Notes: a model not told the origin generated them from the sequence alone. Positions 1 through 11,350 are shown, numbered from the stretch's first letter. The stretch is 64,000 bases of DNA from Agelas oroides (GCA_949130485.1 OX422190.1:8276167-8340166), one strand, 5' to 3'. Numbers and translations are program-made.

Positions 1-439
1 CCTCAAAGTATTGGTAAAGCTGTGCAGTTAAAGAGTTGTTCAATGCACAGAGGTGCACAGAGCAGTAAAGTTTTCATATATCTGCACAGTCTCGGAGCAG
101 CAGTATCCCGGGAGGCTTAGTTGGTGTCATAACAACACCAAATTTTGGCATTTATAGTTAGGATTAGGGTAGGGCAGACAATAATAGTGCCAGCAAAGAA
201 GAGCCTGGATGTATCTGTTAGCAACAGTGGGTGTTTGGCACTTGATTCAGTGCTTGCCTGGTATTGTGGACCCTTCTGCTGATCTGATGCAAAACCAGGG
301 CTACGTATATCTATGAATGGGTCACTCATGTTCCTCTATACAGACATCCTACTGTGGAAGAGGGTTGGGAGGGGGGATGGACTCTAGGCCACAGTGAAAC
401 AAAACACTTATGTAGTTTGTACAGCCTCATTACATTGGT

Positions 440-520
440 GTAAGTCCAGTAGCGGTACCACGGGGGGGGCACAGGGGGGCGTACGCCCCGCCCCCAAACC
501 GTCCGTCTGGCCTGGTCGCG
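440..520. repeat. G-run/C-run repeat end
   Basis: A stretch with GGTACCACGGGGGGGGC, then CAGGGGGGCG, then GTACGCCCCGCCCCC. The G-run/C-run layout resembles another copy at 7326-7445 and the ends of dispersed DNA transposons that start with a GTAGC-like motif followed by long G runs. Only one end is recognisable, so family and boundaries are unknown. Confidence 0.35.
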
Positions 521-2772
521 GGGCGGGTGCCATGCTATTATCTACACGGCCACAGCCAGCTAGCTAGCTAGGTACGTAGATCAGACATTCTTTGTAACTC
601 AAGATAAGAGAGACGTCCACTCATCCAGTCGAAGGAGCAGCAGCACAGGAGTCCACCGATTCCGTCGAACGACCAACAACCCACTCAGTCCCATCGTCAA
701 GCGGACGTTCAGCTTCTACTCTGAGTGGTGGTGCCGCACATCATAAATTTTGTACATGCTTCTCCCCCCCAACCCTCTACTGCTGTGCATGCCTATGTGT
801 AAGTCAGGTTTGGTACTAAGTGTGGATATGTAGGTTTGGTAGTTATTGTACAAGTGGACATGTAGACTGCATTTCCTTGAAGTGCATAGTCCACATGCAG
901 TTTGTGTAGTAATGAATACTATTTGGTGGTTTGCAACTGGTTTGCTAGTTGACTGATTGATAGTACTGGTTACACAGCAGTCTGTAAACACATGCTGATA
1001 ACCCAGTGACCTAATTGGTGACCTATCCACTTTTAGTTACTGTTTAGTATACATATATCAGGCCATGTGTGCACACTTTGTGGATGTTCTATTGAGGATT
1101 AAAACAATTTGAGGGCAAGGTATAACCTCATTCCTAGGCCTTCCTCATCTTTTATTTGCTTGATATAGCACAGAGCCAGAAGAGCAGCGAAAAACTCTTC
1201 CAATTCCAGTCCAGCAAGCTAGCATTAATTATTGAAGTCACAGAAGTGAACTGTCATCAAGCCACCAAGAGCCTAGGACTCCCTCACTATATTGAGCATC
1301 AGCTGTATCTTGTTCATTCTCAGCCAGGCAGGAATTAGTAAATTTAGCTTACCAATTACAGCTGTCACAGAAAGAAACAGGCTGTTTGGAAGCTTTGCAT
1401 TACCTGTGGAGAGAACAGCAACTATACAGTAGCTATGCTAAGAAAACTGAGGCACATAGTCTTGGCAAACAATGTAAGAAGATTTCTGTCGTCAGCTGAT
1501 AAAGTTTCAGGACGCTTCCACTCCTGGACCGATAAATGTTTCTGGCTCATTTTTTGAGCTTTTGACACATGCAGTTCTGAACTCTGAACTTTACTGAAGC
1601 ATGAGTTAACATAACAATGTTGAATGCTAGTTCCAATTGCTAAATGGCCAAAAAGATCACTTTAGGATAGCTAATTGAAAGTATGTACGTGAATTTACGT
1701 TTACAAATATGGGCGTGGTCATTGTTTACAAGTCAGTCAGCAACTGTTGGCAAACTGGCATTACTGCAAACACGCATCAAAAATAAATTTATAGCTGAAT
1801 AGACGATTGGAATGACCTGACAGAGATCCTCTATTCATTCATGCATGGAGTCCATCAAAAACCGATCACAGTTAATAATTATGCTTGTGGTGACACAATC
1901 CTAGTATACTTAAGTTTGCATAGCACATGACATATAAAATGTCAGGTATGCACCTACAGGATTTTGATTAAAAAAGTATTTTAATAATGACAATTTAGAG
2001 TTATTCATTTGGTTAGATAAGAGTGGTCACAGGAAGTAGTGTGCATGAATAGACACATTCTCAGACCTATGCACTAGGGAGTTATTATGAATAAAAATAT
2101 ACTCAGGAAGTTTTCATCAGGGACTTCCCTACAAGGTCATGAAGGTTGGCAGGTCTTTACTGTTTATGGAGTTATCTCATGTGCAAAGAATGAAGTCGGT
2201 ACAGTGGATTAAAAATGTTTAACTGGTCGACCAAGCATCTCTGTCTCATCGTGGTTATTGTAAACCATAAATCCCAGACTAACATGATTATGTGATATTC
2301 TCCAACCCAATTGGTTCTTATTGTTATTAGTAAACATACAAGGTAGTTTACACTGTAAACAAGGTATGTTATTAATAAACATACAACGTAATTTACACTG
2401 CAATCAAGGTCGTTTACAGGAAACATAATTGTACAACTTCCTATGGTATATGAAACAGAATCTACAACTTCCTGCCAGTATATGGAAAACAATACCCACC
2501 TGTTACCATAGAAACAAGAGTGAAGTGGAGAATATTGCGAGATATTGTACCACCCTCCAAGTACCAATACGTGACTCATTTGTACACAAAAGGTATAAAA
2601 CAAACACAGGAGTTATCTGATCTGCACAGTAAACACATAGTGACCTCCAATTACGTTGCAGTGAAACCTACATGTGGCAGTCCCAGTTGTAGTGATGTAG
2701 GGAATCAGTTGGAATTCAGCTGAAGCCTCTAGGCAATGCTGCTTATCTAGCTTGTCTTCCGCTGTTCTGCCA

Positions 2773-2851
2773 GGGGTCCAAGAGGCTTAAGTTAATGATG
2801 GTAAGAGCGTCTGACTAGTATTCTGAAGGTTCAAATTCGAGCTAGATCCCA
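2773..2851 (+). repeat. Degenerate tRNA-like sequence (SINE head or tRNA pseudogene)
   Basis: The plus strand reads GGTAAGAGCGTCTGACTAGT followed by ATTCTGAAGGTTCAAATTCG. The first part resembles a tRNA D-arm and anticodon arm, with loop CTAGTAT (anticodon AGT, threonine-like, U33 present). The second resembles an internal B box. The T stem does not pair and the acceptor stem is not convincing, so it is not a working tRNA. A tRNA-derived SINE fragment is the likeliest reading. Confidence 0.35.
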
Positions 2852-3371
2852 GATTTATTTTCTCGCTCTGTCAGCAAAAAACATGCTGTCGTTTACAGTA
2901 AATAACGTCAAGCCTCTGAAATTAAACAGTATTCCATCACAAATTTCAATAGCATTTGTGCTACAGTGCTGAACTTGTGTCAAGGGCAGAGCTCATACAT
3001 ACTTTGTAGACAAATAAAATTCTATGCTGCAAATGTGAACCCCCACTGAAAGTTAGCACTGCCAGCATGGTGATGCAATTGATTCAGAAATATGCAATGG
3101 ATTTATTTCTATCCGTGACTGCTACATATCCACAAGATAAAATTTCAGCACAAGATCTGAAATACCAAACGTGGAATCTATTCCAGCCCTAGTGGTTACA
3201 GCTTATACTCTTATTACTTCTTACCTTCTTTCTATTACAAAATATTCACCCTTGCCTAAATTGGGGACACTCTGATTGAAACATGTGAACACTACATTAT
3301 TGTGCTGCATCCAAGGTGTTAAAGATGTCGCTTGTACATGTGTACATTGGCCATTTCCAAACATCACATGC

Positions 3372-3727
3372 AGCTAGCCTCATTCCCAGTTATCCTTTCA
3401 GTATGGAAAAGCAGGAGAGGTCCTGGTATCTTTTCTCATGTGAGTGACATCAGGATAGAAAAGATGATAGAAAGGGTTTAATCGTACATGGCTCACAACA
3501 GCACCGAGAGCAAAAATACCAGGTAACTTACCAGACGCATCCAGCTAGTGGGAGTGACTGTTTTACACACCAAGTGTTGAGCATGTAGTGAGTTGAACAA
3601 TACGCAAAACGCTACCTGTTTATTTTTTCCGATTATGTCATGCTCACATGAGGAAAAACACCAGGCTCTTCTTACATTTCAGTACTGCAAGCAACTAAAA
3701 GCTGGGCAGGGGCTTGGAAATGAGGCT
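3372..3727. mobile_element. Small TIR element, TAGCCTCATTCCCAG-type ends
   Basis: The left end carries CTAGCCTCATTCCCAG and the right end CTTGGAAATGAGGCTA, which is close to its reverse complement. The 355-bp interior has no coding potential. The ends belong to the same dispersed family as the hairpins at 6484-6567, 43896-43946 and 56898-57818. A target-site duplication was not resolved. Confidence 0.4.
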
Positions 3728-3948
3728 ATTACAGATCTTTGCGAGTTGCTTGACTGCAGAAATAGGTAAATGGAAGAAGTAAAATGGGCGTGGCCTTTAA
3801 TACAAGTCCACTCACCCTCTAATATTACGTCACTTTTGGGTCTGTCAAGCAACTTACAAAGGTTTGTACAAACAAATGTCCGGGAGCACAGCTACTTTCT
3901 TCAATTTTCTTGTTCTGTGGTTCAGCGTCTAATTTTCTTTTATTGCAG

Positions 3949-5674
3949 GGTTGCTAGCTGGAATTACAGTGGCAGTAGGAGCAGTGGTGATGTCATTGCT
4001 GGGTCTGGTGGCAATACTGGGAGTTATAGCTATTTACAAGAACGGGCAACCTAAGTAAGTAGTAGATCATTGAACAGTAATTACAGTCCAAGCATCACTC
4101 ACTGGTGAATTCTTTTCAGAAGCTAAAGCTTATAACAGCTTGTCTTTTATGTATAGAAGCATAGAAGCATATATTTGCGAGTAAAAGTATACAAATAACT
4201 CACCATCGCACTACTAATTATGCACTCTGATCGGATATCCATTGCTTCCTTTGGTGTGGAAATTCAATCATTCATTCATTTGTTCATTCATTCATTCACT
4301 GCATCAATTGATGTATGTTAGATCTTTTTTGCATTTTATGTGTAATCTAGGCACTGTAATGTTACTAAGGTTAATTTGTTTACTTTTGATTTGTAAGAGC
4401 ACATCATCACTATTTAGCCTCTGAAATTACTACATGTCTTATGTGTTTACTTTGATATTATTTTGCAGGTACCCACCAATCATCACAGATAAAAAGGTAA
4501 ATAGCTTATTAAATATACACAATTGTAAAATTAGAGATTTGAACTTAATGTTGTGTACAAAACTGATAAACAGACCCACTAGTTGCACAAAAATTGAATT
4601 GCAGGTGCTTACACAAACAATCTATTAATGAAAATCATAATTGTCAAATTGGGTGCTTGCAAGGCGATGGGCACTTGCCTGGGCAATATGGTAGTAACAA
4701 CAAACTATACCGTATTCACTCTAATTTATGGAACATTCTAATTATACGTACTATAATGTAAAAATGTAAATGCTTTTAATTTCTATCCCCTCCAAAAATT
4801 CATGCACACTCTTTGAGGTAAGGTGTCCATGTCAAAAAATTAAACTACCCACTCTCAGTTTAACTTAGCACATACGTGTGTGTAATCTACATATATGTAA
4901 TCTTTCTATGTATTACCATTCATTAAAGTTGGTTATGAATATATTCATCAAGTGCCTCATCCTCACTATTGTATAAGATTTCAAAAATACAAAGGGCTTG
5001 CTAAGCAAATTTTGGAGCGGTTCTAATGTTTTTATATTTTTCTCATGCAGTTGGACAGTGAGTACTCTCCTGTTTCTCTAGAAGAAGGAAAGCGCCAAAT
5101 AATGGAATCAATTGAGACTATTTTTGCCCCATGGATTGATAGTGATCTTGTGAGCTACGACAAGCCTCCTTTGACTTACATAAAGCAAACGTCTTCCTCC
5201 AATTATATTGCTGCACCTTTGGACCAAGACAAGGTGCATGTTACTCTATATCAGCGTGATAGTGGTATTGTACACCCTGTTGATACTAAGAACAGTGATT
5301 CGATCTTTGCTCCAAGAACAGAGTCGGAGGAGGGAGTTGAGGTTGAAGAAGTGGTAGAGAAAGTGGACGAAAAAGAGGAAGGAAAGGAAGAGGAAAGGTT
5401 AGAGATAGCCATGGAGGAAGATGAAAGGGATGATCCACACCATACTAGATCACAAGCTGGATATGTATCACTTGAATCCATAAAGCACAGATTTAGTGTG
5501 AATGATGAACTTACTGATGAATCAACCTTCAAGGAGCCTGAAACTTCTCCTGAACTTCGCATTGGTGGTGTTTTGCAATCACATTTGCACAGTGGTAACA
5601 GTTCTAGAAGTAGTGGATATGTCAGTGATCGAAGTTTAATGTGGAACAGAACAGTTGTGCTAAGCAGTTCGTGA
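3949..5674 (+). CDS. Single-pass membrane protein, 3' exons (partial)
   Basis: Three exons join in frame. Exon 3949-4054 follows a clean ...TTTTATTGCAG acceptor and encodes a hydrophobic stretch (GITVAVGAVVMSLLGLVAIL), then GVIAIYKNGQPK: one membrane helix with a basic cytoplasmic edge. Exon 4469-4496 is a 28-bp microexon (YPPIITDKK) bounded by TTTTGCAG and GTAAAT. Exon 5051-5674 gives a cytoplasmic tail of about 208 residues ending in TGA. The tail has a strongly acidic Glu-rich middle and two Gly-Tyr-Val-Ser motifs (AGYVSLES, SSGYVSDR), plausible tyrosine docking sites. The extracellular part must lie upstream or outside the window and was not found. I do not recognise the family; it could be a receptor or adhesion protein. 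Exon joining is well supported, function is not. Confidence 0.7.
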
Positions 5675-6483
5675 ACAGCTGCAAACAATTCAGAAGTTTA
5701 GTCATATAGCATTGATCACTGTTGTGCAGTGTATACAGGTCTTTTTAGTTTCATTGTTTTGAATTTGGAGCAGAGATTGGCTCTTTTTTTTTAATGTTTG
5801 TCTGTTAGTTATCTACTTAATTCAGTTTCCATTGAATTACCAAAATTGATATGAACCACCTACTAGGCGTTCTTTGTGCACAACAGCATTCTCCATAACA
5901 ATTGATGTAACACAGATTGTTAGTGTTCAAATCAAGGTTGCTGCCAGCCACAAAAGTAACGCTGCAAAAGTTTCTAGCATGAGCCACTTTTGATGTGACG
6001 ATTTCTCAGTCTACATTGTAATAGGAATTGTCACAAAAGTAGTATTGCAAATAGCAAGCAGCAAATAACTATAAATGTTAGTTTGGAATAGAGTGCTCAG
6101 TTAGATAATGCATGGTACGTAGTCTGGAATTTATGGTCAATAACCACTGCATGGCCCAACTCCAAGGGCAGAACCCAATGACAAGGGTAGTTATTGTCAA
6201 CCATACATCCCAGGCTACCATGCCTTTAATATTGGTGTTTGGTTTTCTACAATGTCAAATATGTACGTATTCTCTTATTTGATTGGCATGTTGCTATTAG
6301 TAATCCTATAGTTATATCCTAGGCGGAAGTGTCAGATTATTGTGTTATATGCTCACTTGGGTAATTACTCCTTATCGGGGCAGTATCTACTATAGCATAG
6401 CAAAACATGTTAGAAAAGCCTTATTCCAAGCTCCACACAACTTTTCCATTCAGAAGCTGGGCATGTGGGGCCATGGGACAAGC

Positions 6484-6567
6484 TAGCCTCGCTCCCAGGC
6501 CTTGTCCAGTTCTCGATCGCCTGCAAGCGATCAACTGGATGGTGGGAAGGCCTGGAAACGAGGCTAT
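6484..6567. repeat. Hairpin, TAGCCTCG..CCCAGGCCTT family
   Basis: The left arm TAGCCTCGCTCCCAGGCCTT pairs with the right arm AAGGCCTGGAAACGAGGCTA, and an inner CCAGTT/AACTGG pair surrounds a CGATCGCCTGCAAGCGATC loop. It is a short non-coding palindromic element of the dispersed CTCGTTCCCAG family. Confidence 0.7.
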
Positions 6568-6708
6568 GCATGGACAAGCTGTGTTTAATAGTGTTTAATA
6601 GTGCATGATACCTAGTCTCGTTCCCAGACCGCATTTCTCGCACCACCGGAAAAATGCGGTCTGGGAACAAGACTAGGTATCATTCACTATTAAACACAGC
6701 TTGCATGA
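6568..6708. repeat. Near-perfect long hairpin, about 60-bp arms
   Basis: The arms run from CAAGCTGTGTTTAATAGTG through ATGATACCTAGTCTCGTTCC to CAGACCGCATTT, with the reverse complement on the right (AAATGCGGTCTGGGAAC, then AAGACTAGGTATCAT and the matching outer part). The left arm carries an extra 10-bp copy (TTTAATAGTG) absent from the right. The interior belongs to the CTCGTTCCCAGAC family. Confidence 0.8.
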
Positions 6709-7325
6709 TAAGGCAATGTAGCAGAAGCTTACTCAAATGAAGTTGATTAGTGTTCACTAAGCAAAATAATGTTTTGTTTACTGTTGCTTAGGAAAGAATA
6801 TCCATCCAAAATTCAACTCAAGGAGCAAAGAAGTTTTAAGGATACATTATGCCTTACTGCATGTCGAATAAGAGTTATTTCACAAGTAGCCAATGCAACA
6901 GTTTATTCATGAGCTAAAGGCAAGTAAAGTAGGTATGGCAAAGGCAGCCAAACTCTACCGAGAGGAGCAGTGAGAGCCATATGGAAGAGTATATGGTAGA
7001 GCCAGGATGAGCCATAGTGTTTTGTATGGTACAGTAAGAGAGCCAGGTAGAAATATGGCAAATGCAGGATACATTCCATGTTCCACTTGTTCCCAGGCCA
7101 TGCACGTGGGAGAAGTAACTAAGCTACATTGCACTCTGCACCAGTCATACAAGAAAATGTCATGTGCCCATCTCTATGTCACCCCAGTGCAGCTGATGCA
7201 TGAGGCCTGGTATTGGCCAAAACGTGTCCTGCACAATGGATGACTGCATGACATCTAGGCCTATTTTTCAGGGAGATATATGGTTCATTGATTGCTCATG
7301 AATGTATAATAGTTTTACACCATAT

Positions 7326-7445
7326 CAGAGTAGGGGGGCAGGGGGGGCAGTTGCCCCCCCCCCACTTTTGAAAGCATGCCCCCAGACCCCCCTAGAAGGG
7401 GCACGCCCCCTTCTTAACTCGCCCCCCCTCTTCTCAACTTGCTCC
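7326..7445. repeat. G-run/C-run repeat
   Basis: GTAGGGGGGCAGGGGGGGCA is followed by GTTGCCCCCCCCCCAC, then CCCCAGACCCCCC and AAGGGGCACGCCCCC. The layout matches the ends of dispersed G-run DNA transposons and the fragment at 440-520. It is non-coding. Confidence 0.45.
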
Positions 7446-7541
7446 TACCCCTCTGCATGTATGAAAATACTTCAGAAAATGTACATAACAAGCTTGTAGC
7501 TAAAATACTCAAATGTGACATTATTGTTTGCTCCAAAACAG

Positions 7542-8360
7542 CTACTCGACATTGCAAACCTTCTGAGCTGCTACAAACAGAAAAGCTTTGTAGTCAGATA
7601 CTGTGGGTTTGTTAATTTGTTCAATAGGTGCAGGATCACGTTCAGCTTCTAGAATCACAAACCCTGCCAATTCCAAAGCTTCTCTTATCTGAGCAAGTGT
7701 CAAATAAAGACAAAACCACCTTTTCCCCCCTACCATATAGAAAGTTTGACGCTCAACTGCTGCGATGATCATAAAGCCACCAAGTTTCAGCAAGCTCCCA
7801 AGTTTCTTCACAGCTTTCTTGTACTCATCGTAAGACTTACAGGCAGCTTCAAGGCACAAGCTTGTGGAGACTATATCGAAAGGCTCCTGCTTAATCCTTA
7901 GCGGATAGTCTTGAGTGATGTCACAAGCAATGATCGCCTTTATCTGACTGCGAAGTAAGGCTTCTCTTTCTTGCCAGACAGCTTCTCCTTCTTTACGTTC
8001 CAACTCATTAACAATATACTGGAAAAAAGGACTCCAGTCATGTGCACCTTGTTTATTGTCTTTCCACAGCTCTACCTCCTTGCGTTCATTCTCACTGTAA
8101 GCAGCGAACACAATCTCCCGTACAAAGGGTGCAGCACTGATGAGGCTTTTGATCACAGGTCCACCACCAAACTCCAGCATCCTTGCATTTCTTTCATCCC
8201 ATTTTGCGTTGTACTTTGCATAGAAATTATTTTCCTGTGCCATTTGAAAATTTTGGGCTCCCTTCTCGTCTGCGTTTCCAAATGTAGAAGAGAAATACTC
8301 CCGAAGATACGCTCTACAGTCGAAGCAGGTGAAGTATTCTTCCCCTTGCAGAACGCTCAT
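7542..8360 (-). CDS. NNMT/PNMT/TEMT-family N-methyltransferase
   Basis: An intronless 272-residue frame, close to the family's usual length of about 260-290. The family transfers a methyl group from S-adenosylmethionine to small amines (nicotinamide, phenylethanolamine, indolethylamine or thioethers). Visible signs: an N-terminal FDCRAYLREYF block (about residues 13-23), equivalent to the family's F-x-P-R-x-Y-L start; an SAM-binding motif I of the form MLEFGGGPVIKSLISA (about 61-76), where others have D-I-G-S-G-P; a Y-S-E-N-E-R-K-E-V-E-L-W segment after it; a STSLCLEAAC motif near 167 and LLKLGGFMIIAAVE (about 190-203), typical of the second half of the Rossmann fold. Glu replaces the usual Asp in motif I. 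The start ATG at 8360 is the first in frame. The substrate cannot be told from sequence. Confidence 0.88.
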   Translation of the reverse strand: MSVLQGEEYFTCFDCRAYLREYFSSTFGNADEKGAQNFQMAQENNFYAKYNAKWDERNARMLEFGGGPVIKSLISAAPFVREIVFAAYSENERKEVELWKDNKQGAHDWSPFFQYIVNELERKEGEAVWQEREALLRSQIKAIIACDITQDYPLRIKQEPFDIVSTSLCLEAACKSYDEYKKAVKKLGSLLKLGGFMIIAAVERQTFYMVGGKRWFCLYLTLAQIREALELAGFVILEAERDPAPIEQINKPTVSDYKAFLFVAAQKVCNVE

Positions 8361-8773
8361 AATTTCGGCTTTCAGAATAGCTAGCTAAATATATGTGAGA
8401 CTGCCGGCTTCAATTGCTTCCGGTTTAATAGGCCTGAGAGTTGGGGGCACCCTGTACCACCACAAATATAGCTAGATCAAATTCGTTCTAGCTGTTGACG
8501 AAACTCGAACGACTGGAGAGGGCCAAAGAACTGACTCTTTTACTGCTCTCAGGGGGGTAGGCTCTGTCACAGTCACATCACATGTCAGCGACGTGCAAAT
8601 TTCCATTTGACGCACCTTTTGGCGCGCGCCGGGTACGTTTGTCGCCGCGCCGTAGCATATATATATGGCTGCAGAAGGTTTACGTATGCAAATGGTGACT
8701 TTGCATAACACCAAGTCTTGTTTTGTTTGTTTCAGGGAGATGTAGCCCATGATCATTATTTAACACGCCCACC

Positions 8774-8855
8774 AGTAGCTAGTCTCGTGCCCAGACTACT
8801 TTTCGCCAAGTCATTTTTCCGACGGGCGCGAAAAATGCGGTCTGGGAACGAGTAG
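8774..8855. repeat. Hairpin, CTCGT(T)CCCAGAC family
   Basis: Left arm TAGTCTCGTGCCCAGACTAC; right arm ending ATGCGGTCTGGGAACGAGTA. The short loop contains CGACGGGCGCG. It is related to the hairpins at 6568-6708 and 46290-46341 and lies upstream of the methyltransferase gene. Confidence 0.6.
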
Positions 8856-8865
8856 CGTGGGCACA

Positions 8866-8915
8866 TCCTGCGTCGAAACCTGGAGGCTGACGCCTCGAGG
8901 TTTCGACGCAGGATG
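8866..8915. repeat. Perfect hairpin CCTGCGTCGAAACC
   Basis: ATCCTGCGTCGAAACCTGGAGG and its reverse complement lie either side of CTGACG. The arms are about 20 bp. The right arm abuts the retrotransposon tail that follows. Confidence 0.75.
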
Positions 8916-9266
8916 AATAGCACAGCCCCTGGCGACTCCACCTGCAAGCTGTGTCTAACTGCACCTGAGGACCCCGCCCACTTCATCTTGCGCTGCCCCT
9001 CCCTCTCCACTCGCCGCCGTGAATTACTCTCAGATGCACCCACCCACGTTAAATCGCTACTCCCTGATATGACCCGGACCACTTTGTCGACGTCATGCTC
9101 GGTTGTGTATGGATTAAGGACCACGCAACACAGGTGTACATTCAGTGTGGACTTTCTAGACCAACTCCGTGCACACCGGAACGCACTACTACTCCAACCC
9201 GGCCCTATATAGCCCAAGTTGGGATACTCTCCTAGAAAGGAGGTTACAAAGACGAAGAAGAAGGGC
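8899..9266 (+). pseudogene. 3' tail of a non-LTR (LINE) retrotransposon ORF2
   Basis: Frame 8913-9212 reads C-K-L-C-L-T-A-P-E-D-P-A-H-F-I-L-R-C, a C-x2-C-x8-H-x4-C knuckle. Such a knuckle is characteristic of the extreme C-terminus of reverse transcriptase ORFs in RTE/CR1/Jockey-like LINEs, where it is followed by an R-rich helix as here (STRRRELL). The catalytic reverse transcriptase and endonuclease domains are missing, so this is a 5'-truncated dead copy. After the stop, about 55 bp end in a GAAGAAGAAGG tail, as expected of a LINE 3' end. The local GC content is higher than its surroundings. Confidence 0.7.
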
Positions 9267-9339
9267 ACACAGTAGGCTGAAACACAGTAGCCGTAGGCCT
9301 ACGGATAACTGTTAGCTAGTTTAAACTAGCAGAGCATTG

Positions 9340-9821
9340 TGGGGCGAGCCTGAGCAAGCAGTGGTACGAAGGGGAGAACAGCAACAACCTGGATGGTTAT
9401 CGCTTTTGCACTTAGGGTCAGTAGGCGGAGCATGTGTACGTGGCGTGTATTCGCACTCATCTGTGATCACTCAGCACTTTATAGCCTCGCGTGGCCACAC
9501 CCCGTCCAATGGGGTGTAGCCAAGCGAGATAGTTCAGGAGCTGCACGACTCGCGGCAGCACGCCTTGCTCTATCTTTTGTCCTGGGCTAACTCAGTCTGT
9601 ATTCCTTTCGCTCTGCTGTTTCACCAGCGTGGTACGATCTGTCACGTTCGGTTGACTATGCTTCCTTTTCTCCTCTGTTGTTTCCGTCCTTCGCGGGTCA
9701 CTTCGCAGAGAATACGCGTTGGTGCCATATCGAAGACCCCTGAAGCTTCACTCCGAGAACACGATGGTTCCATATCACCTAGAAATACTGAGCTACAGCC
9801 TATGATGCTCAGGCTCGCCCC
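9340..9821. mobile_element. TIR element, TGGGGCGAGCCTGAGC ends
   Basis: The left end TGGGGCGAGCCTGAGCAAGC is mirrored on the right by GCTCAGGCTCGCCCCA. The 480-bp interior has no convincing coding capacity; open frames there are under 100 codons and unrecognised. A related fragment (GGGCGAGCCTGAGCGAGCCCC) lies at about 30577-30597. It is a non-autonomous DNA transposon by structure; the superfamily is undetermined. Confidence 0.6.
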
Positions 9822-11022
9822 AATCAGGAACTTGTGAGATTCAGGTACCTAGTTCATCTAGCTGCAACTGAGGCTCAGGCTGTGACCTCCCTACACTGCA
9901 TCCATCAACATTCATTGGTCCAAGGAATGAGTAGTGTCACTAACCACAATAGTCTGGCTACACAAGACTAGTGAATGAGGAGGGGGAGTCATGGAGGGCA
10001 CAGGGCAAGGGCTGGATTCTTGACTACAGTCGGAAAGTAGCATCACTCTTACCAAAGCCTGCATTTCCATATGGCTAGCTATGTGCTGGCATCCTGCACT
10101 AGTCTAATCCTGTACACCTGTTCCTGGCCCTTTAGCCTGCAGATCACTGCCTGCACTCCCTAAGCATGTCCAATTCATCCAAAAAAAGTTCTCACGAGAA
10201 GTGGTGACAGATCAAGCACACAGACCGCCAAAAGTGACTCTTTCAAAGCTGCCAAAACAAATCTATCATTGTTAAGATCTTTATACAGCTAAATCCCTTT
10301 CCTGCCTGTAAACCTGCAAGGAACAAGAGGTGTGTACATAAAGGGAGGGTCAGGTGGGCAGTGTAACTTTTATATTGGAGCTAGTGATGGACAAGCCAGT
10401 TTCATCCAAAAACCATTTTAGCACCTTATCCACCACCTTTTCCACTTATATGATACCTCTTCACTAAGAATCCTGGATGGGAAAGTACGAGTCCATTAGC
10501 TTTTGGAGAAAACAGTGACTTTCTAATTAGTGCACACCATCAAATTGGCATTTTTGGCCATAATTTATTTTGTACAAGATGGTTTTGGTTACCATGCAGT
10601 ACCTTGGTAACATACATCTAAAGGAAAAGAAATGGTATCCTTGCAATGTATTTTTTTTGTGGAAATAGTGACATCATAATTGATCACGTGATTACCAACG
10701 TGGGCGTGGCATTTCAGGTTAATGAGGTACATTTTCTCTCCAAATTTGGAAAACGTATGTTAAACGGAAAGAATGACCTCCTACTTTTTTTTCCACCCGT
10801 GCCTTAATTCACCTGAGATCTCCCAAAAAGGTGGTCTAGATCACCTCCAGACAGTATCAAAGAGGAATCTAAAATTGGAGACATGGCTCAGGCTAGAAGT
10901 GCTGGTCCCATACAGCATGCCTACTTATTATCAAGTGTTAGCTAATAGTTTCAGCTAACCATAACTCTAACTAAACACTTTTTAGTGATGATCTTTAAAA
11001 CTTAGTTGATCAAAACTATACC
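9822..11022. other. Non-coding interval
   Basis: Nothing recognisable as a gene. Small frames lack splice context and similarity. It is downstream of the 3' end of the minus-strand channel gene. Confidence 0.5.
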
Positions 11023-11028
11023 TTTATT
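11023..11028 (-). terminator. Candidate polyadenylation signal of the channel gene
   Basis: The minus strand reads CTAAATAAAGG here (AATAAA), about 325 bp downstream of the distal stop codon at 11351-11353. It is the only canonical hexamer I noticed within a few hundred bases after that stop. Confidence 0.45.
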
Positions 11029-11350
11029 TAGGAAACTAATTGTGTTGAGAGTTTTACTAATTGATACCATAACTGTAAAAGCATGGAGCTAAAATTGTTT
11101 TCAGGATCTACTGAAAGCAAAAACTATTTACTAAACCAATACTACAATTGATCATCTATCATCATGCATTGTATTTAGCTACACTTGTCTGCACACAAAG
11201 TTAATATCTAATCAATCTCTAATCGGCACTCCATACAAGCAGGACGGACATAATTATAGCTACTGGAAGATGTTGCTCAACAAAAATCACAATACTAACT
11301 ATATCATATACTCATCAGTCTACAATTGTACTATTAATTATTGCAATGTG

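Larger units (their letters stand above)
1..3948. other. Unassigned 5' region of the window
   Basis: I recognise no protein-coding exon here. The open frames are short, overlap on both strands and lack splice-bounded, family-like peptides. The region holds a G/C-run repeat at about 440-520, a degenerate tRNA-like stretch at about 2773-2851 and a small inverted-repeat element at about 3372-3727. It probably includes intron or upstream sequence of the plus-strand membrane protein gene whose membrane-spanning exon begins at 3949. Confidence 0.5.
5675..7541. other. Intergenic region with hairpin repeats
   Basis: This lies between the membrane protein gene and the convergent methyltransferase gene. 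No coding exon was recognised. It holds two long hairpins (6484-6567 and 6568-6708) and a G/C-run repeat (7326-7445). The small open frames at 6407-7243 overlap these repeats or each other on both strands. Confidence 0.55.

Noticed and set aside
2172..2723. Overlapping frames on both strands (up to 143 codons)
   Set aside because: They mirror each other on opposite strands, contain short direct repeats (GTAAACATACAA), and lack splice context or family features.
7542..8360. Horizontal transfer of the intronless methyltransferase
   Set aside because: The family is widespread in animals and the protein shows the animal-type motif set; intronlessness alone does not indicate transfer.
8756..9268. 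170-codon minus-strand frame
   Set aside because: It is antisense to the LINE tail, whose C-x2-C-x8-H-x4-C motif reads on the plus strand, and it runs through hairpin repeats.
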